DNA of 49,113 bases, taken from positions 1-49,113 of the forward strand of contig NZ_JAFMPW010000020.1 of the NCBI RefSeq assembly GCF_026126425.1, given 5' to 3'. Below, piece by piece: positions 41,101 through 46,572 of the stretch (position 1 is its first letter; each line of letters starts with the position of its first letter). Source of the stretch: Muriicola sp. Z0-33 (lineage in GTDB: Bacteria > Bacteroidota > Bacteroidia > Flavobacteriales > Flavobacteriaceae). The translations under genes and the position numbers were made by a program. The notes below the pieces were generated by a model, which saw only the letters and a program-made list of their open reading frames with translations, was not told the DNA's origin and ran no database searches.

Positions 41101-41423
41101 TCAAAGCGGGGCCTATTGTGGGCGAGCGTACTTTGGGAATCCTTGTGGGGCCAGCCACCGGACATCGATTAATAGATGGCGGGGGAATTACCGTACCAGG
41201 TGCCCGTTTATACGACAATGATGGACATTGGTTCTGGGAAGGGGAAGGAGTTGCTCCGGACTTTAAAGTTTGGGACGATCCTAATATGCTTGTGAAAGGA
41301 AGAGATCCTCAGATGGAAAAAGTAGTGGAAGAGGTATTGAAGAATTTGGAGCGCAATCCGCCCAGTAAAACACCTCCTCCGGCTAAAGAAGACAGAACTG
41401 CCAGCGGCATGAATGGTAATTAA
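38130..41423 (+). CDS. Tricorn-like S41 family peptidase with beta-propeller
   Basis: A 1097-residue exported protease with a signal peptide (MKKITFLIIVFAFIFQGNAQ). Residues from about 25 to 545 are WD40-like/TolB-type propeller blades (DGTEIAYTAS, WSPDGNHVAYWSD, WSPDSKKIAFIDE). A lysine/glutamate-rich linker follows (about 548-578). Next come the tricorn C1 domain, a PDZ domain (GVGVKEGDYIHAVNG) and the S41 core with LGYVYMSNTGNRGQ, DERFNGGGQLADR and the serine motif GWAGSGGDGLPW, plus GERTLG. This order is typical of tricorn homologues in Bacteroidota, thought to degrade peptides in the periplasm. It has its own terminator. Confidence 0.93.
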   Translation: MKKITFLIIVFAFIFQGNAQINAKLMKFMDISANQIAFVYGGDIWIVSKTGGTAIQLTHSPGEESWPRISPDGTEIAYTASYRGNSDVYVVPIKGGVPKRVTYVSYADRMVEWHPDGQQLLIASRRETITPRVNQFYMVSKNGGFAKKLAVPYGELASFSEDGSQLAYITKITENYPFKRYRGGLTSDIIIYNLKTNTAENITNNTANDGKPAWAGNKIYFLSDQGSALRSNIWSYDTTSKQTSQVTSFTDFDISYLSAGPNDLVFENGGKLYTMDLSTEQYNEVSVNIISDLSVEMTKMQKVDKAIRNMSPSPSGKRVVFEARGELFNVPVKEGFVQNITRSSGAFDHDPSWSPDGNHVAYWSDTSGEYEIYLQNTRKDSRAVKLTSRGNGYGYALYWSPDSKKIAFIDEKNDISIIDVISGELVKADNYNWNYGHNGRYSYPISWSPDSKYITYTTGQENSNDAIFIYSLDSKKTQKVTSGFYSDSGPIFSADGKYLFFLTDRNLQPQYSDLGDGTWIYPNSTHLAAISLTKDADYLLKPKNDAIAPEKKEEDKKADAGKKSKEKDKDKKEEKKEVTVKIDWDNMESRVVILPPKPGNIGSLMAFENKIVYRRFPNTGAANGKPALMFYDLKEREEKNIMTGVQSAVATADDKSILVSSNGKYGFIKPDADQKIKDPIPTGDLVMQLNPREEWTQIFNDTWRRHRDFFYDEDMHQVDWDGLKARYGGLIKDARTRWDISTIQSNLAAELSAGHTYTFGGDTERAPNIRTGFLGIDWELNNNKYRIKRIVKPAAWDTEIRSPFDHSGVGVKEGDYIHAVNGVAVKADKDPYAAFEGLNGKTVELKISSSGNLADAKKVLVKCLNQGDEQTLRYLEWIEHNRKMVDKLSDGKLGYVYMSNTGNRGQLELVKMYYGQLDKKGFIIDERFNGGGQLADRFLELLQRPVVYNLYWRHGKSHTWPVKANTGPMGMLINGWAGSGGDGLPWAFQELKAGPIVGERTLGILVGPATGHRLIDGGGITVPGARLYDNDGHWFWEGEGVAPDFKVWDDPNMLVKGRDPQMEKVVEEVLKNLERNPPSKTPPPAKEDRTASGMNGN

Positions 41424-41440
41424 TACTAGATGTGCTAGAT

Positions 41441-41476
41441 AAAAAAACCTCCACCAGAACTGGTGGAGGTTTTTTA
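41441..41476 (+). terminator. Strong intrinsic terminator
   Basis: Perfect stem AAAAAACCTCCACCA with TGGTGGAGGTTTTTT around a 4-base loop. It follows the tricorn-like gene and, before the insertion described at 41484-42413, would also have faced the end of the oxidoreductase gene. Confidence 0.9.
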
Positions 41477-41480
41477 TTGT

Positions 41481-41564
41481 TTACTTCCCATCCACGTAAT
41501 CCTGCAAATAGGCATATCGCGGAGTAAGCAGGCCGTCTTTAGTATTATACGTTCTGCTACAGCT
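41481..41564 (-). pseudogene. Diverged duplicate of the 3' end of the oxidoreductase gene
   Basis: Read on the minus strand this stretch encodes a tail of about 27 codons ending LLTPRYAYLQDYVDGK and a TAA at 41481. It is homologous to the end of the intact gene at 42371-43576 (QLTQRYAYLQDYVDGKD). The last 37 bases are identical (41484-41520 and 42377-42413). Farther in, codons differ, but the reading TKDGLLTPRYAY is still plausible coding, so this is an allele or a paralogous end left without its gene body. A stop in frame and a repeat unit immediately follow. Confidence 0.8.
41484..41520 (+). repeat. 37-bp direct repeat, left copy
   Basis: Identical to 42377-42413. Together they bracket the GIY-YIG and REPIN cassette. 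Both copies encode the C-terminus of the same protein on the minus strand. Confidence 0.95.
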
Positions 41565-41568
41565 TTAT

Positions 41569-41677
41569 GAGATTGCCACGTCGCCCACCAAGTGTGGTCT
41601 CCTCACAATGACAAGTGCAGCAGATGATTTGCAACTAAGAGTTCGTCATTGCGAGGCACGAAAGTGCCGAAGCAATC
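41569..41677. repeat. REPIN-like paired palindromic repeat, unit 2
   Basis: Left arm 41569-41613 (GAGATTGCCACG ... CACAATGAC) and right arm 41644-41677 (CGTCATTGCGAGG, inner hairpin GGCAC/GTGCC, GAAGCAATC), 30 bases apart, facing each other. It begins five bases after the duplicated gene end. Its right end, CAATCACATT at 41673-41682, forms a perfect 10-bp inverted repeat with 41772-41781, just before the GIY-YIG gene. Confidence 0.85.
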
Positions 41678-41781
41678 ACATTAAGCTGCCATAATTTGCC
41701 ATCCGAAACAATCCGGCAAAACAGCACAAAGTAATAACAAATCACACTCATTAATTTTGGACATTGCCTGCAATGTGATTG
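41673..41781. repeat. 10-bp inverted repeat flanking the GIY-YIG leader
   Basis: CAATCACATT (41673-41682) and AATGTGATTG (41772-41781) are perfect reverse complements 89 bases apart. The right member ends 26 bases before the preferred GIY-YIG start. Confidence 0.6.
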
Positions 41782-41806
41782 AGGTGTGTTATTGTATTTT
41801 CCACCT

Positions 41807-42109
41807 GTGAAAAATTACCGTTCAAAAAGTTATGTCTATATCATGACCAATAATCGGAATTCCGTGGTGTATATAGGCGTAACTTCAAACCTGGTCAGAA
41901 GGATATGGCAACATAAAAACAAGATTTTAAAGGGTTTTACATCGAGGTACAATTGCTACAAATTAGTGTATTATGAATCCTTTGATCATATCCTGGACGC
42001 TATTAATAGGGAGAAACAACTTAAGGCTGGCAATCGCAAACGAAAACTTGATTTGGTGAATAGTTTGAACCCAAAATGGTACGACCTTTCTGAGGGGTGG
42101 ATAGAATGA
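41807..42109 (+). CDS. Stand-alone GIY-YIG endonuclease
   Basis: A single-domain GIY-YIG nuclease of about 100 residues. The catalytic motif is SKSYVYIMTNNRNSVVYIGV, followed by the conserved Arg in NLVRRIWQHKN, the His of the same segment, and a C-terminal Glu region with INREKQLKAGNRKRKLDLV. Starts are weak: an in-frame GTG at 41786 or a GTG at 41807; I prefer 41807, which leaves MKNYRSKSYVYIM as in relatives. It lies between two REPIN-like units within a 37-bp direct repeat and has no other neighbours. It is related to the UPF0213/YhbQ-like small nucleases; the biochemical target is unknown. Confidence 0.85.
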   Translation: MKNYRSKSYVYIMTNNRNSVVYIGVTSNLVRRIWQHKNKILKGFTSRYNCYKLVYYESFDHILDAINREKQLKAGNRKRKLDLVNSLNPKWYDLSEGWIE

Positions 42110-42181
42110 GAGGCCGCTGAATGTATTACATTGTTTGGTAGTTTTACGGGATTTAGGACGTACACCTTCTGTAGTAGCTTT

Positions 42182-42283
42182 ACGGGATTGCTTCGGCACG
42201 CCGTTGGCGTGACTCGCAATGACGATTCAATTCATGTTCATCACCCGTCATTGCGAGGCACGAAAGTGCCGAAGCAATCTCGT
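42182..42283. repeat. REPIN-like paired palindromic repeat, unit 3
   Basis: Left arm 42182-42224 (ACGGGATTGCTTCGGCACG ... CTCGCAATGACG) and right arm 42246-42283 (CGTCATTGCGAGGCACG ... GAAGCAATCTCGT), 21 bases apart. A partial left-arm copy (TTTTACGGGATT) sits just before it at 42153-42164. The intervening gap between nuclease gene and unit holds no other gene. Confidence 0.85.
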
Positions 42284-42353
42284 TATTCAACCACAATTAC
42301 CCTCAGAAGCAATCTCGTTATTCAACCACAATTACCCTTCAGAAGCAATCCCG
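42271..42353. repeat. Tandem repeat of the unit-3 right end
   Basis: GAAGCAATCTCGTTATTCAA with its following 15 bases (unit 42271-42305) is repeated at 42306-42341 with one extra base, and a third partial copy starts at 42342 (GAAGCAATCCCG). Confidence 0.9.
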
Positions 42354-42370
42354 CAAAGCATTTGATAATA

Positions 42371-43576
42371 TCAATCCTTCCCATCCACGTAATCCTGCAA
42401 ATAGGCATATCGCTGGGTAAGTTGTCCATTATGCGTCATTCGGGCGCGTTCTAAAACCCCTTCTGCATCCTCATTAAAAAAGGCGGGGATAACACTTTCA
42501 ACAAAAGTAAATCCAAAGCCGCGACTGGCATCTCTGGGAAGTTCTGCCGGCAGGTTGTCTACCGCCATTACAGCAATAGCCTCGGGATTTTTATAATCTA
42601 CTTCCGATTCGGTCTCAGGATGGTAGCCATAAACCGGTTCGGCTATGGTAGAGGCTCTTAGTGTAGAAGCCACAGGGCCATCTACATCACAACTGATATC
42701 GGCAACCACCTTAATTTTAAAGTCGGGTTGTTTAGCATCTTCACGGGTAAAGAGGTAGGGTGCCCCACTGCCATAAAAATGCCCGGCAATATAAAAATCT
42801 GTGACCCTGGCAAACCGAAAGAAATTGGATTTGTACTCCTCGGGATGAGCAAAAAAGTCTTGCATATTTCCCTCTGCACCATCCTTTCTAAGATTGTATT
42901 CGCTTACATCTATCTGGCAATAAACGGCCTCTTCAAAAGTGTTGTTCAGATAGGCAGCTACATCAACTTCTCTAAGTCCCATCCCATCCAGCATTTCTTT
43001 GGCCCCGTTCCCTACTCTGCCTTTTCCGGTGAGTAGTATTTTTATATTGGAGAGCTCAAGAGTGGAGAGTTCGCGGATCAGGGCTTCCCTATCTACTAAT
43101 TCCGTAGCCCGCGGTAATGCGAAAAGTCCGGTTTTTAGACCATAAGCCCTGAAACCGTTATAGGCGCCCACTATACCCGCATAGCGACCAAAAGCTACCA
43201 GGCGAATCCCTTTTTGGTTGGTGATTACTTCATGGTCATAGAGCTCAATATTTTTATTTAATATGGCTCGTAAAAGCTCGCGGTTATAAGGCTGTTCTTT
43301 AATGGTATGTGAAAAGAAAAAGTACTTCTTGTTTGGGATCAAATTAGCAATAGGTACTTCTTTAACTCCAAGTAATACATCGCATTCTTCCATTTGATCT
43401 GCTACGGGTATCCCTGACTGGGTATATTCTTCATCTGTAAAGACGCGAATGGGAGAAGGTTCTACTATAATCTGGGCCCCGCTATGGGTCTCCAGGACTT
43501 TTTGGCAGGCCTGGGGAGACAGCACCACACGGCGGTCTGGTGGGTTTTTACGCTCTCTGATGATTCCGAATTTCAT
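42371..43576 (-). CDS. NAD(P)-dependent oxidoreductase, saccharopine/alanine dehydrogenase-like
   Basis: A 401-residue protein from the ATG at 43576, which opens the normal start MKFGIIRERKNPPDRRVVLSP; the 19 residues possible upstream look non-coding. The N-terminal AlaDH/PNT domain (KVLETHSGAQIIVEPSPIRVF), then VAFGRYAGIVGAYNGFRAYG and a Rossmann segment ILLTGKGRVGNGAKEML (near residue 180), fit the lysine 2-oxoglutarate reductase/saccharopine dehydrogenase (lysine-forming) family. The exact reaction is not certain. Its last 13 codons are the right copy of a 37-bp direct repeat whose other copy lies 893 bases away, so the present C-terminus may have been supplied by an insertion. Confidence 0.85.
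   Translation of the reverse strand: MKFGIIRERKNPPDRRVVLSPQACQKVLETHSGAQIIVEPSPIRVFTDEEYTQSGIPVADQMEECDVLLGVKEVPIANLIPNKKYFFFSHTIKEQPYNRELLRAILNKNIELYDHEVITNQKGIRLVAFGRYAGIVGAYNGFRAYGLKTGLFALPRATELVDREALIRELSTLELSNIKILLTGKGRVGNGAKEMLDGMGLREVDVAAYLNNTFEEAVYCQIDVSEYNLRKDGAEGNMQDFFAHPEEYKSNFFRFARVTDFYIAGHFYGSGAPYLFTREDAKQPDFKIKVVADISCDVDGPVASTLRASTIAEPVYGYHPETESEVDYKNPEAIAVMAVDNLPAELPRDASRGFGFTFVESVIPAFFNEDAEGVLERARMTHNGQLTQRYAYLQDYVDGKD
42377..42413 (+). repeat. 37-bp direct repeat, right copy
   Basis: Identical to 41484-41520. It lies inside the last codons of the intact oxidoreductase gene. Confidence 0.95.
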
Positions 43577-43682
43577 AAGTCTGGTTTGGTATAGAATTTG
43601 CGTAAAAATAGGGTGAAAACCAAGGGTACGCAAGCTTTAACTATTGCTTGTGGAAGTGGGGTCCCAAGCTATTAGAATTGTG

Positions 43683-43690
43683 TACCTTTG
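43683..43690 (+). promoter_or_regulatory. Putative -7 box upstream of ssrA
   Basis: TACCTTTG fits TAnnTTTG exactly, about 130 bases before the mature tmRNA 5' end, which would imply a precursor trimmed by RNase P. No -33 element at normal spacing. Confidence 0.4.
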
Positions 43691-43818
43691 TTTTCCTTTT
43701 TGGTAAGGAAAAAAGTTCTTTGAAAATGAACTAATATGAAATGCCCTAAACCAGAATTCCTGACGGAATACGGTTTAGGACAGTTCACAAACGATATGCT
43801 TTGCATATCTGGTTCACT

Positions 43819-44214
43819 GGGGCCGACTGGTTTTGACAGCGAGACCAATTGGAATGTTAGCATGTCGAGCGCTGGGATACAGCTCGTTAATCTCATATTT
43901 CACACTTTTAATTGGCGATAATAACTACGCTCTTGCCGCATAATCCGAATTATAGTAGGATAATGCCTCGTCTCCGCTAGGCGGAGAAGCGAGATGTCCC
44001 ATGGTAGCCCTTGTTGACGGCGACCAGTATCGGGGCACCAAAAAAGTCAACACAAGGGTGATAGGGCTTCGTTATCACCACCAAAACCTTAAGAAGCTAA
44101 GTGTACAATAGGCGGTTTTCGGTCGGTTGTGCATCGAAAAACGAACGAAAACTAAGCATGTAGAGGGCATTGTAATTGCTTGTTTGGACGGGAGTTCGAT
44201 TCTCCCCGGCTCCA
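43819..44214 (+). ncRNA. ssrA: tmRNA (transfer-messenger RNA)
   Basis: tmRNA rescues stalled ribosomes and tags unfinished proteins for proteolysis. The 5' end GGGGCCGACTGGTTTTGACA and 3' end CGGCTCC form the seven-pair tRNA-like acceptor stem (43819-43825 with 44207-44213, one G-U), and the T arm GGGAG-TTCGATT-CTCCC lies just before. The tag reading frame is GGC GAT AAT AAC TAC GCT CTT GCC GCA TAA at 43914-43943, giving GDNNYALAA, close to the Bacteroidota tag GENNYALAA. A strong internal hairpin CTCCGC-TAG-GCGGAG lies after the tag. The CCA end is not encoded. Length 396 nt is usual. Confidence 0.96.
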
Positions 44215-44290
44215 CGACACTCAAAAATACATAGCAGCTTAAAGCATAAGTAAATGCCAAGCTCGCTTGAGCATTTTTGAAAGATTTAAG

Positions 44291-44322
44291 ATGCCCATTG
44301 CCTAAGCAATGGGTATTTTTAT
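44291..44322 (+). terminator. Intrinsic terminator after ssrA
   Basis: Stem ATGCCCATTGC (44291-44301) with GCAATGGGTAT (44306-44316, one G-U), followed by T-rich DNA. Confidence 0.8.
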
Positions 44323-44399
44323 TTGCAACATTGGTTAGGGGTGAACACCGAGCCATGCTTTGGCGTGGTGAGGTAACCTTTCCGGCTCTACTCTAAAAG

Positions 44400-44421
44400 G
44401 CCACCTAAAGGTGGCTTTTTT
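44400..44421 (+). terminator. Second terminator downstream of ssrA
   Basis: GCCACC-TAAA-GGTGGC (44400-44415) and a six-T run. No gene lies between it and the previous terminator. Confidence 0.75.
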
Positions 44422-44460
44422 GTTTATTCATAGCTAGTTATATGTATCATATGAATTCAT

Positions 44461-44525
44461 GAACCTCCTTCGTCGGTTTCGCCTCCAGGATTCGAAGGCC
44501 AGCGCGCCAGCTTGCTCCGAGGGTC
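44461..44525. other. GC-rich segment without a gene
   Basis: A distinctly GC-rich patch amid AT-rich spacer DNA, with CCTTCG at 44466-44471 repeated inverted as CGAAGG at 44495-44500. I find no ORF, tRNA or known RNA in it. The wider gap 44215-44834 otherwise holds two terminators and REPIN-like unit 4. Confidence 0.4.
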
Positions 44526-44574
44526 TTTCACAGTATTTTTACGAGATTGCTAATTCAAGGTCTTTGTTAAGTTG

Positions 44575-44694
44575 ACGAGATTGCCACGGCACTAAAGTGC
44601 CTCGCAATGACGGGCGCAAAGTATGAATGGTAGTAGTGGGTTTGTCATTGCGAGGAGCCCCGCTTGCAGCGGGGCGACGAAGCAATCTCGTAAT
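44575..44694. repeat. REPIN-like paired palindromic repeat, unit 4
   Basis: Left arm 44575-44612 (ACGAGATTGCCACGGCACT ... CTCGCAATGACG) and right arm 44644-44694 (GTCATTGCGAGGAGCCCCG ... GACGAAGCAATCTCGT), 31 bases apart. The right arm has a different, longer inner hairpin (GCCCCGCT/AGCGGGGC type) that still pairs. Half sites lie on both sides (ACGAGATTGC at 44541-44550; GGCAATCTCATT near 44719-44730). Confidence 0.85.
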
Positions 44695-44834
44695 ACCAAT
44701 TCTGCATACAAATGGACTTGGCAATCTCATTAAGTTAACCCTAACCCCTTAATAAGCACAGTCCCGGGACGCAGGAAAACCAAATACAAAATGGGAGGGT
44801 TTTTACTATCTTCGAAACGAGTAAAAAATCGCAT

Positions 44835-45119
44835 ATGTCTAAAGGCAAATCCTGGTTACGCACCCTTATTGAGCTTGTGGAGCTCTTTTTTGATAGTTCG
44901 CAACGCAGCAAACGGGGCCGTACCTGGCACCAACATGTGGTTCCTTATGAAGAAGGTTGGGCGGTACGCAGAGAAGGCAACAAGCGTATAACCAGCAAGC
45001 ACAGAAAACAGAGTACCGCCATACGCAAGGCCAAAAGTTTAGCAAGAAAATACAAGGCTGATGTCATTATCCACCGTGCTAGCGGGGGGATTAGAGAGCG
45101 GGTGAGTTATGATGATTGA
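44835..45119 (+). CDS. DUF2188 domain protein
   Basis: A 94-residue protein. The C-terminal 50 residues form a DUF2188 domain (TWHQHVVPYEEGWAVRREGN, then SKHRKQSTAIRKAKSLARKY, then VIIHRASGGIRERVSY). The first 35 residues (MSKGKSWLRTLIELVELFFD) may form an amphipathic helix. DUF2188 has no known role; proteins are small and widespread in accessory DNA. A hairpin palindrome lies after it at 45153-45174. Confidence 0.82.
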   Translation: MSKGKSWLRTLIELVELFFDSSQRSKRGRTWHQHVVPYEEGWAVRREGNKRITSKHRKQSTAIRKAKSLARKYKADVIIHRASGGIRERVSYDD

Positions 45120-45152
45120 GGAGATCAAGTCGCCGGAGTAAAGTTCCCAGAT

Positions 45153-45174
45153 TCGATTCGCCTGGGCGAATCGA
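45153..45174. repeat. Perfect hairpin palindrome
   Basis: TCGATTCGCC and GGCGAATCGA around a 2-base centre, with no T run after it, so it is not a typical terminator. Confidence 0.6.
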
Positions 45175-45227
45175 TATACGGCACTACAGCTTCCTGGAAT
45201 TTCTCTTTCATGGTATGCGTTAGGTTC

Positions 45228-45333
45228 ACGGGATTGCCACGGCACATTCGTGCCTCGCAATGACGTACTTATAATTGAAATTGTAGTTGCGTGCACGTCA
45301 TTGCGAGGAGTGCAACGACGAAGCAATCCCGTT
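45228..45333. repeat. REPIN-like paired palindromic repeat, unit 5
   Basis: Left arm 45228-45265 (ACGGGATTGCCACGGCACA ... CTCGCAATGACG) and right arm 45296-45333 (CGTCATTGCGAGGAGTGC ... GACGAAGCAATCCCGT), 30 bases apart. It occupies the 349-bp gap after the DUF2188 gene; the rest of the gap has only short palindromes such as CCTCC-TACA-GGAGG near 45395. Confidence 0.85.
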
Positions 45334-45468
45334 AACTAAATACTATACCAAAAATTGGAGTGATAATTACAGTTTGATTATATAGCACAGCAACCTCCTA
45401 CAGGAGGTAACCTCCTCGGCTACCAATCCAATTCATTCATATAACAGCATTAACCAGCTAGAACAGGC

Positions 45469-45882
45469 TTAGCTTATACTCATATACCATTCAAAGGGAC
45501 ATTCGTGAATGGCTGGGGGTGGATCGCCTTTTTTCCTGCTTGCCTGAACTTCTGGCGGTCTTTGTTGTTCTTCCTCTGTTGGGTTTCCTCCCCCGTCTCC
45601 AACGACAGGTTCGCATTTTACCTCAAAGTCATCAAAGATTGCGTTAAGACCTCTCCAACCGCCAGCGGTGGGGATGACCATCTCCTTTTTTACATTGGGT
45701 GGAGCAGGAGCGCCTCCTGGTGCAGGAGGTTGAGGGTTATCTATAAGGCGGGCAGTAAATTTACATACTCCACCATTAAATTTTACAAAAACATGGGCAA
45801 AGATATTTGAAGTAATATGAATCTTGTGCCAGTTACCATCACAAGGCACTTGTGCGGGCATAATTGGTGTTAAAACAGGCAT
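45469..45882 (-). CDS. Orphan proline-rich hypothetical protein
   Basis: I do not recognise this 137-residue protein. Its first 50 residues look like a folded beta unit (WHKIHITSNIFAHVFVKFNG), followed by a proline/glycine-rich stretch (NPQPPAPGGAPAPPN), a second ordered segment (GGWRGLNAIFDDFEVKC) and an acidic/proline-rich tail that ends ECPFEWYMSIS. Four cysteines are spread along it. There is no signal peptide or membrane helix. It is flanked by repeats and by AT-rich spacer, and has no operon partner. The start follows an AT-rich leader as usual in this phylum. Confidence 0.6.
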   Translation of the reverse strand: MPVLTPIMPAQVPCDGNWHKIHITSNIFAHVFVKFNGGVCKFTARLIDNPQPPAPGGAPAPPNVKKEMVIPTAGGWRGLNAIFDDFEVKCEPVVGDGGGNPTEEEQQRPPEVQASRKKGDPPPAIHECPFEWYMSIS

Positions 45883-46317
45883 GGTTTTATTATTTAATTA
45901 AACAGCCATTAGGCAAAATCAATTAGAAGATTAAACTCCAAGAAAGGTTCATTAATAAAATTGATTATTATTATTCATCTATACAATACAAATTGTATGG
46001 ATGATCAAGGATATTGTGTAGTTGGCAATATGGGAATAGAAGAGCAACAGCAACAGATCCTTACATAGCATTTATATACTTTATGAATAACTTATCAATT
46101 ATGGTTTCCCACAACGCTTTCTCTTTAAAATTTCGTCACTTTACTTCAACTACGGCTTTCTTACATTTAAAATGCAACAATTGTGCATTTCATCGATAAA
46201 GGTTGCTGTTTACAGAATTGTATAAGGTTCCCGATTTATGTTATCCCTTTTTGTGGGAGAATGGTTACATTAGACTGCAATTAAATTGCAGTTTCATATC
46301 ACAGATCAAATTGCTAA
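45883..46317. other. AT-rich spacer with three inverted repeats, no gene seen
   Basis: The spacer holds IR 45976-46003 (CATCTATACAAT / ATTGTATGGATG, one wobble), IR 46170-46190 (AAATGCA / TGCATTT) and IR 46274-46292 (ACTGCAATT-A-AATTGCAGT, perfect). The last is 25 bases before the hsdR relic start and could be an operator or hairpin. The small ORF at 46014-46199 does not look coding. Confidence 0.5.
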
Positions 46318-46515
46318 ATGAAATTTAACGAGGACTCTAGAGTAAAACTACCCGCAATACTGCATCTTACCCAATTGGGTTATACCTATTTGTCCTTAAA
46401 AGAGTCGAATTGGGACGAGAACACCAATATTTTTACAGGGTATATTATTAAGCTGAATTTTACTGTTGAGGATATCTGTAAACTCACTGATTTGAGCAGG
46501 TCTAGTTATCACTAA
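46318..46515 (+). pseudogene. hsdR: 5' relic of hsdR (type I restriction endonuclease)
   Basis: The first 40 codons read MKFNEDSRVKLPAILHLTQL and LGYTYLSLKESNWDENTNIF, which is the conserved start of type I restriction subunit HsdR; the full protein is around 1000 residues. After NIFTG the match ends and a 25-residue tail follows (YIIKLNFTVEDICKLTDLSR), then a stop. The tail recalls the C-terminus of Rpn/PD-(D/E)XK transposase-like proteins (xxIxxLTGLSxxEI), a suggestion only. The endonuclease and helicase domains are missing. hsdM starts 57 bases further on. Confidence 0.72.
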
Positions 46516-46572
46516 TACTTAAGGAATCGGGGGCTTGATAATACATTGGGGCCTTCTAAAGCATAAGACTAA

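Noticed and set aside
41484-42413. Possible CRISPR or classical insertion sequence at the repeat cluster
   Set aside because: Repeats are paired palindromes of unequal spacing, not regular repeat-spacer units, and there is no DDE or tyrosine transposase ORF. The GIY-YIG cassette explanation fits better.
43736-43921. Plus-strand ORF of 61 codons before and into ssrA
   Set aside because: It covers the tmRNA 5' part and lacks any coding signature.
44075-44356. Minus-strand ORF of 93 codons containing VEPGRIELPSKQ
   Set aside because: It is antisense to tmRNA. Such ORFs with this phrase are a known annotation artefact of the ssrA 3' half.
45390-45412. CCTCC-TACA-GGAGG hairpin as a terminator or anti-Shine-Dalgarno device
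   Set aside because: No T run follows on either strand and the phylum rarely uses Shine-Dalgarno pairing, so no function is supported.
46014-46199. 61-codon plus-strand ORF in the spacer before hsdR
   Set aside because: Composition is not protein-like, it overlaps inverted repeats, and it has no family or partner.
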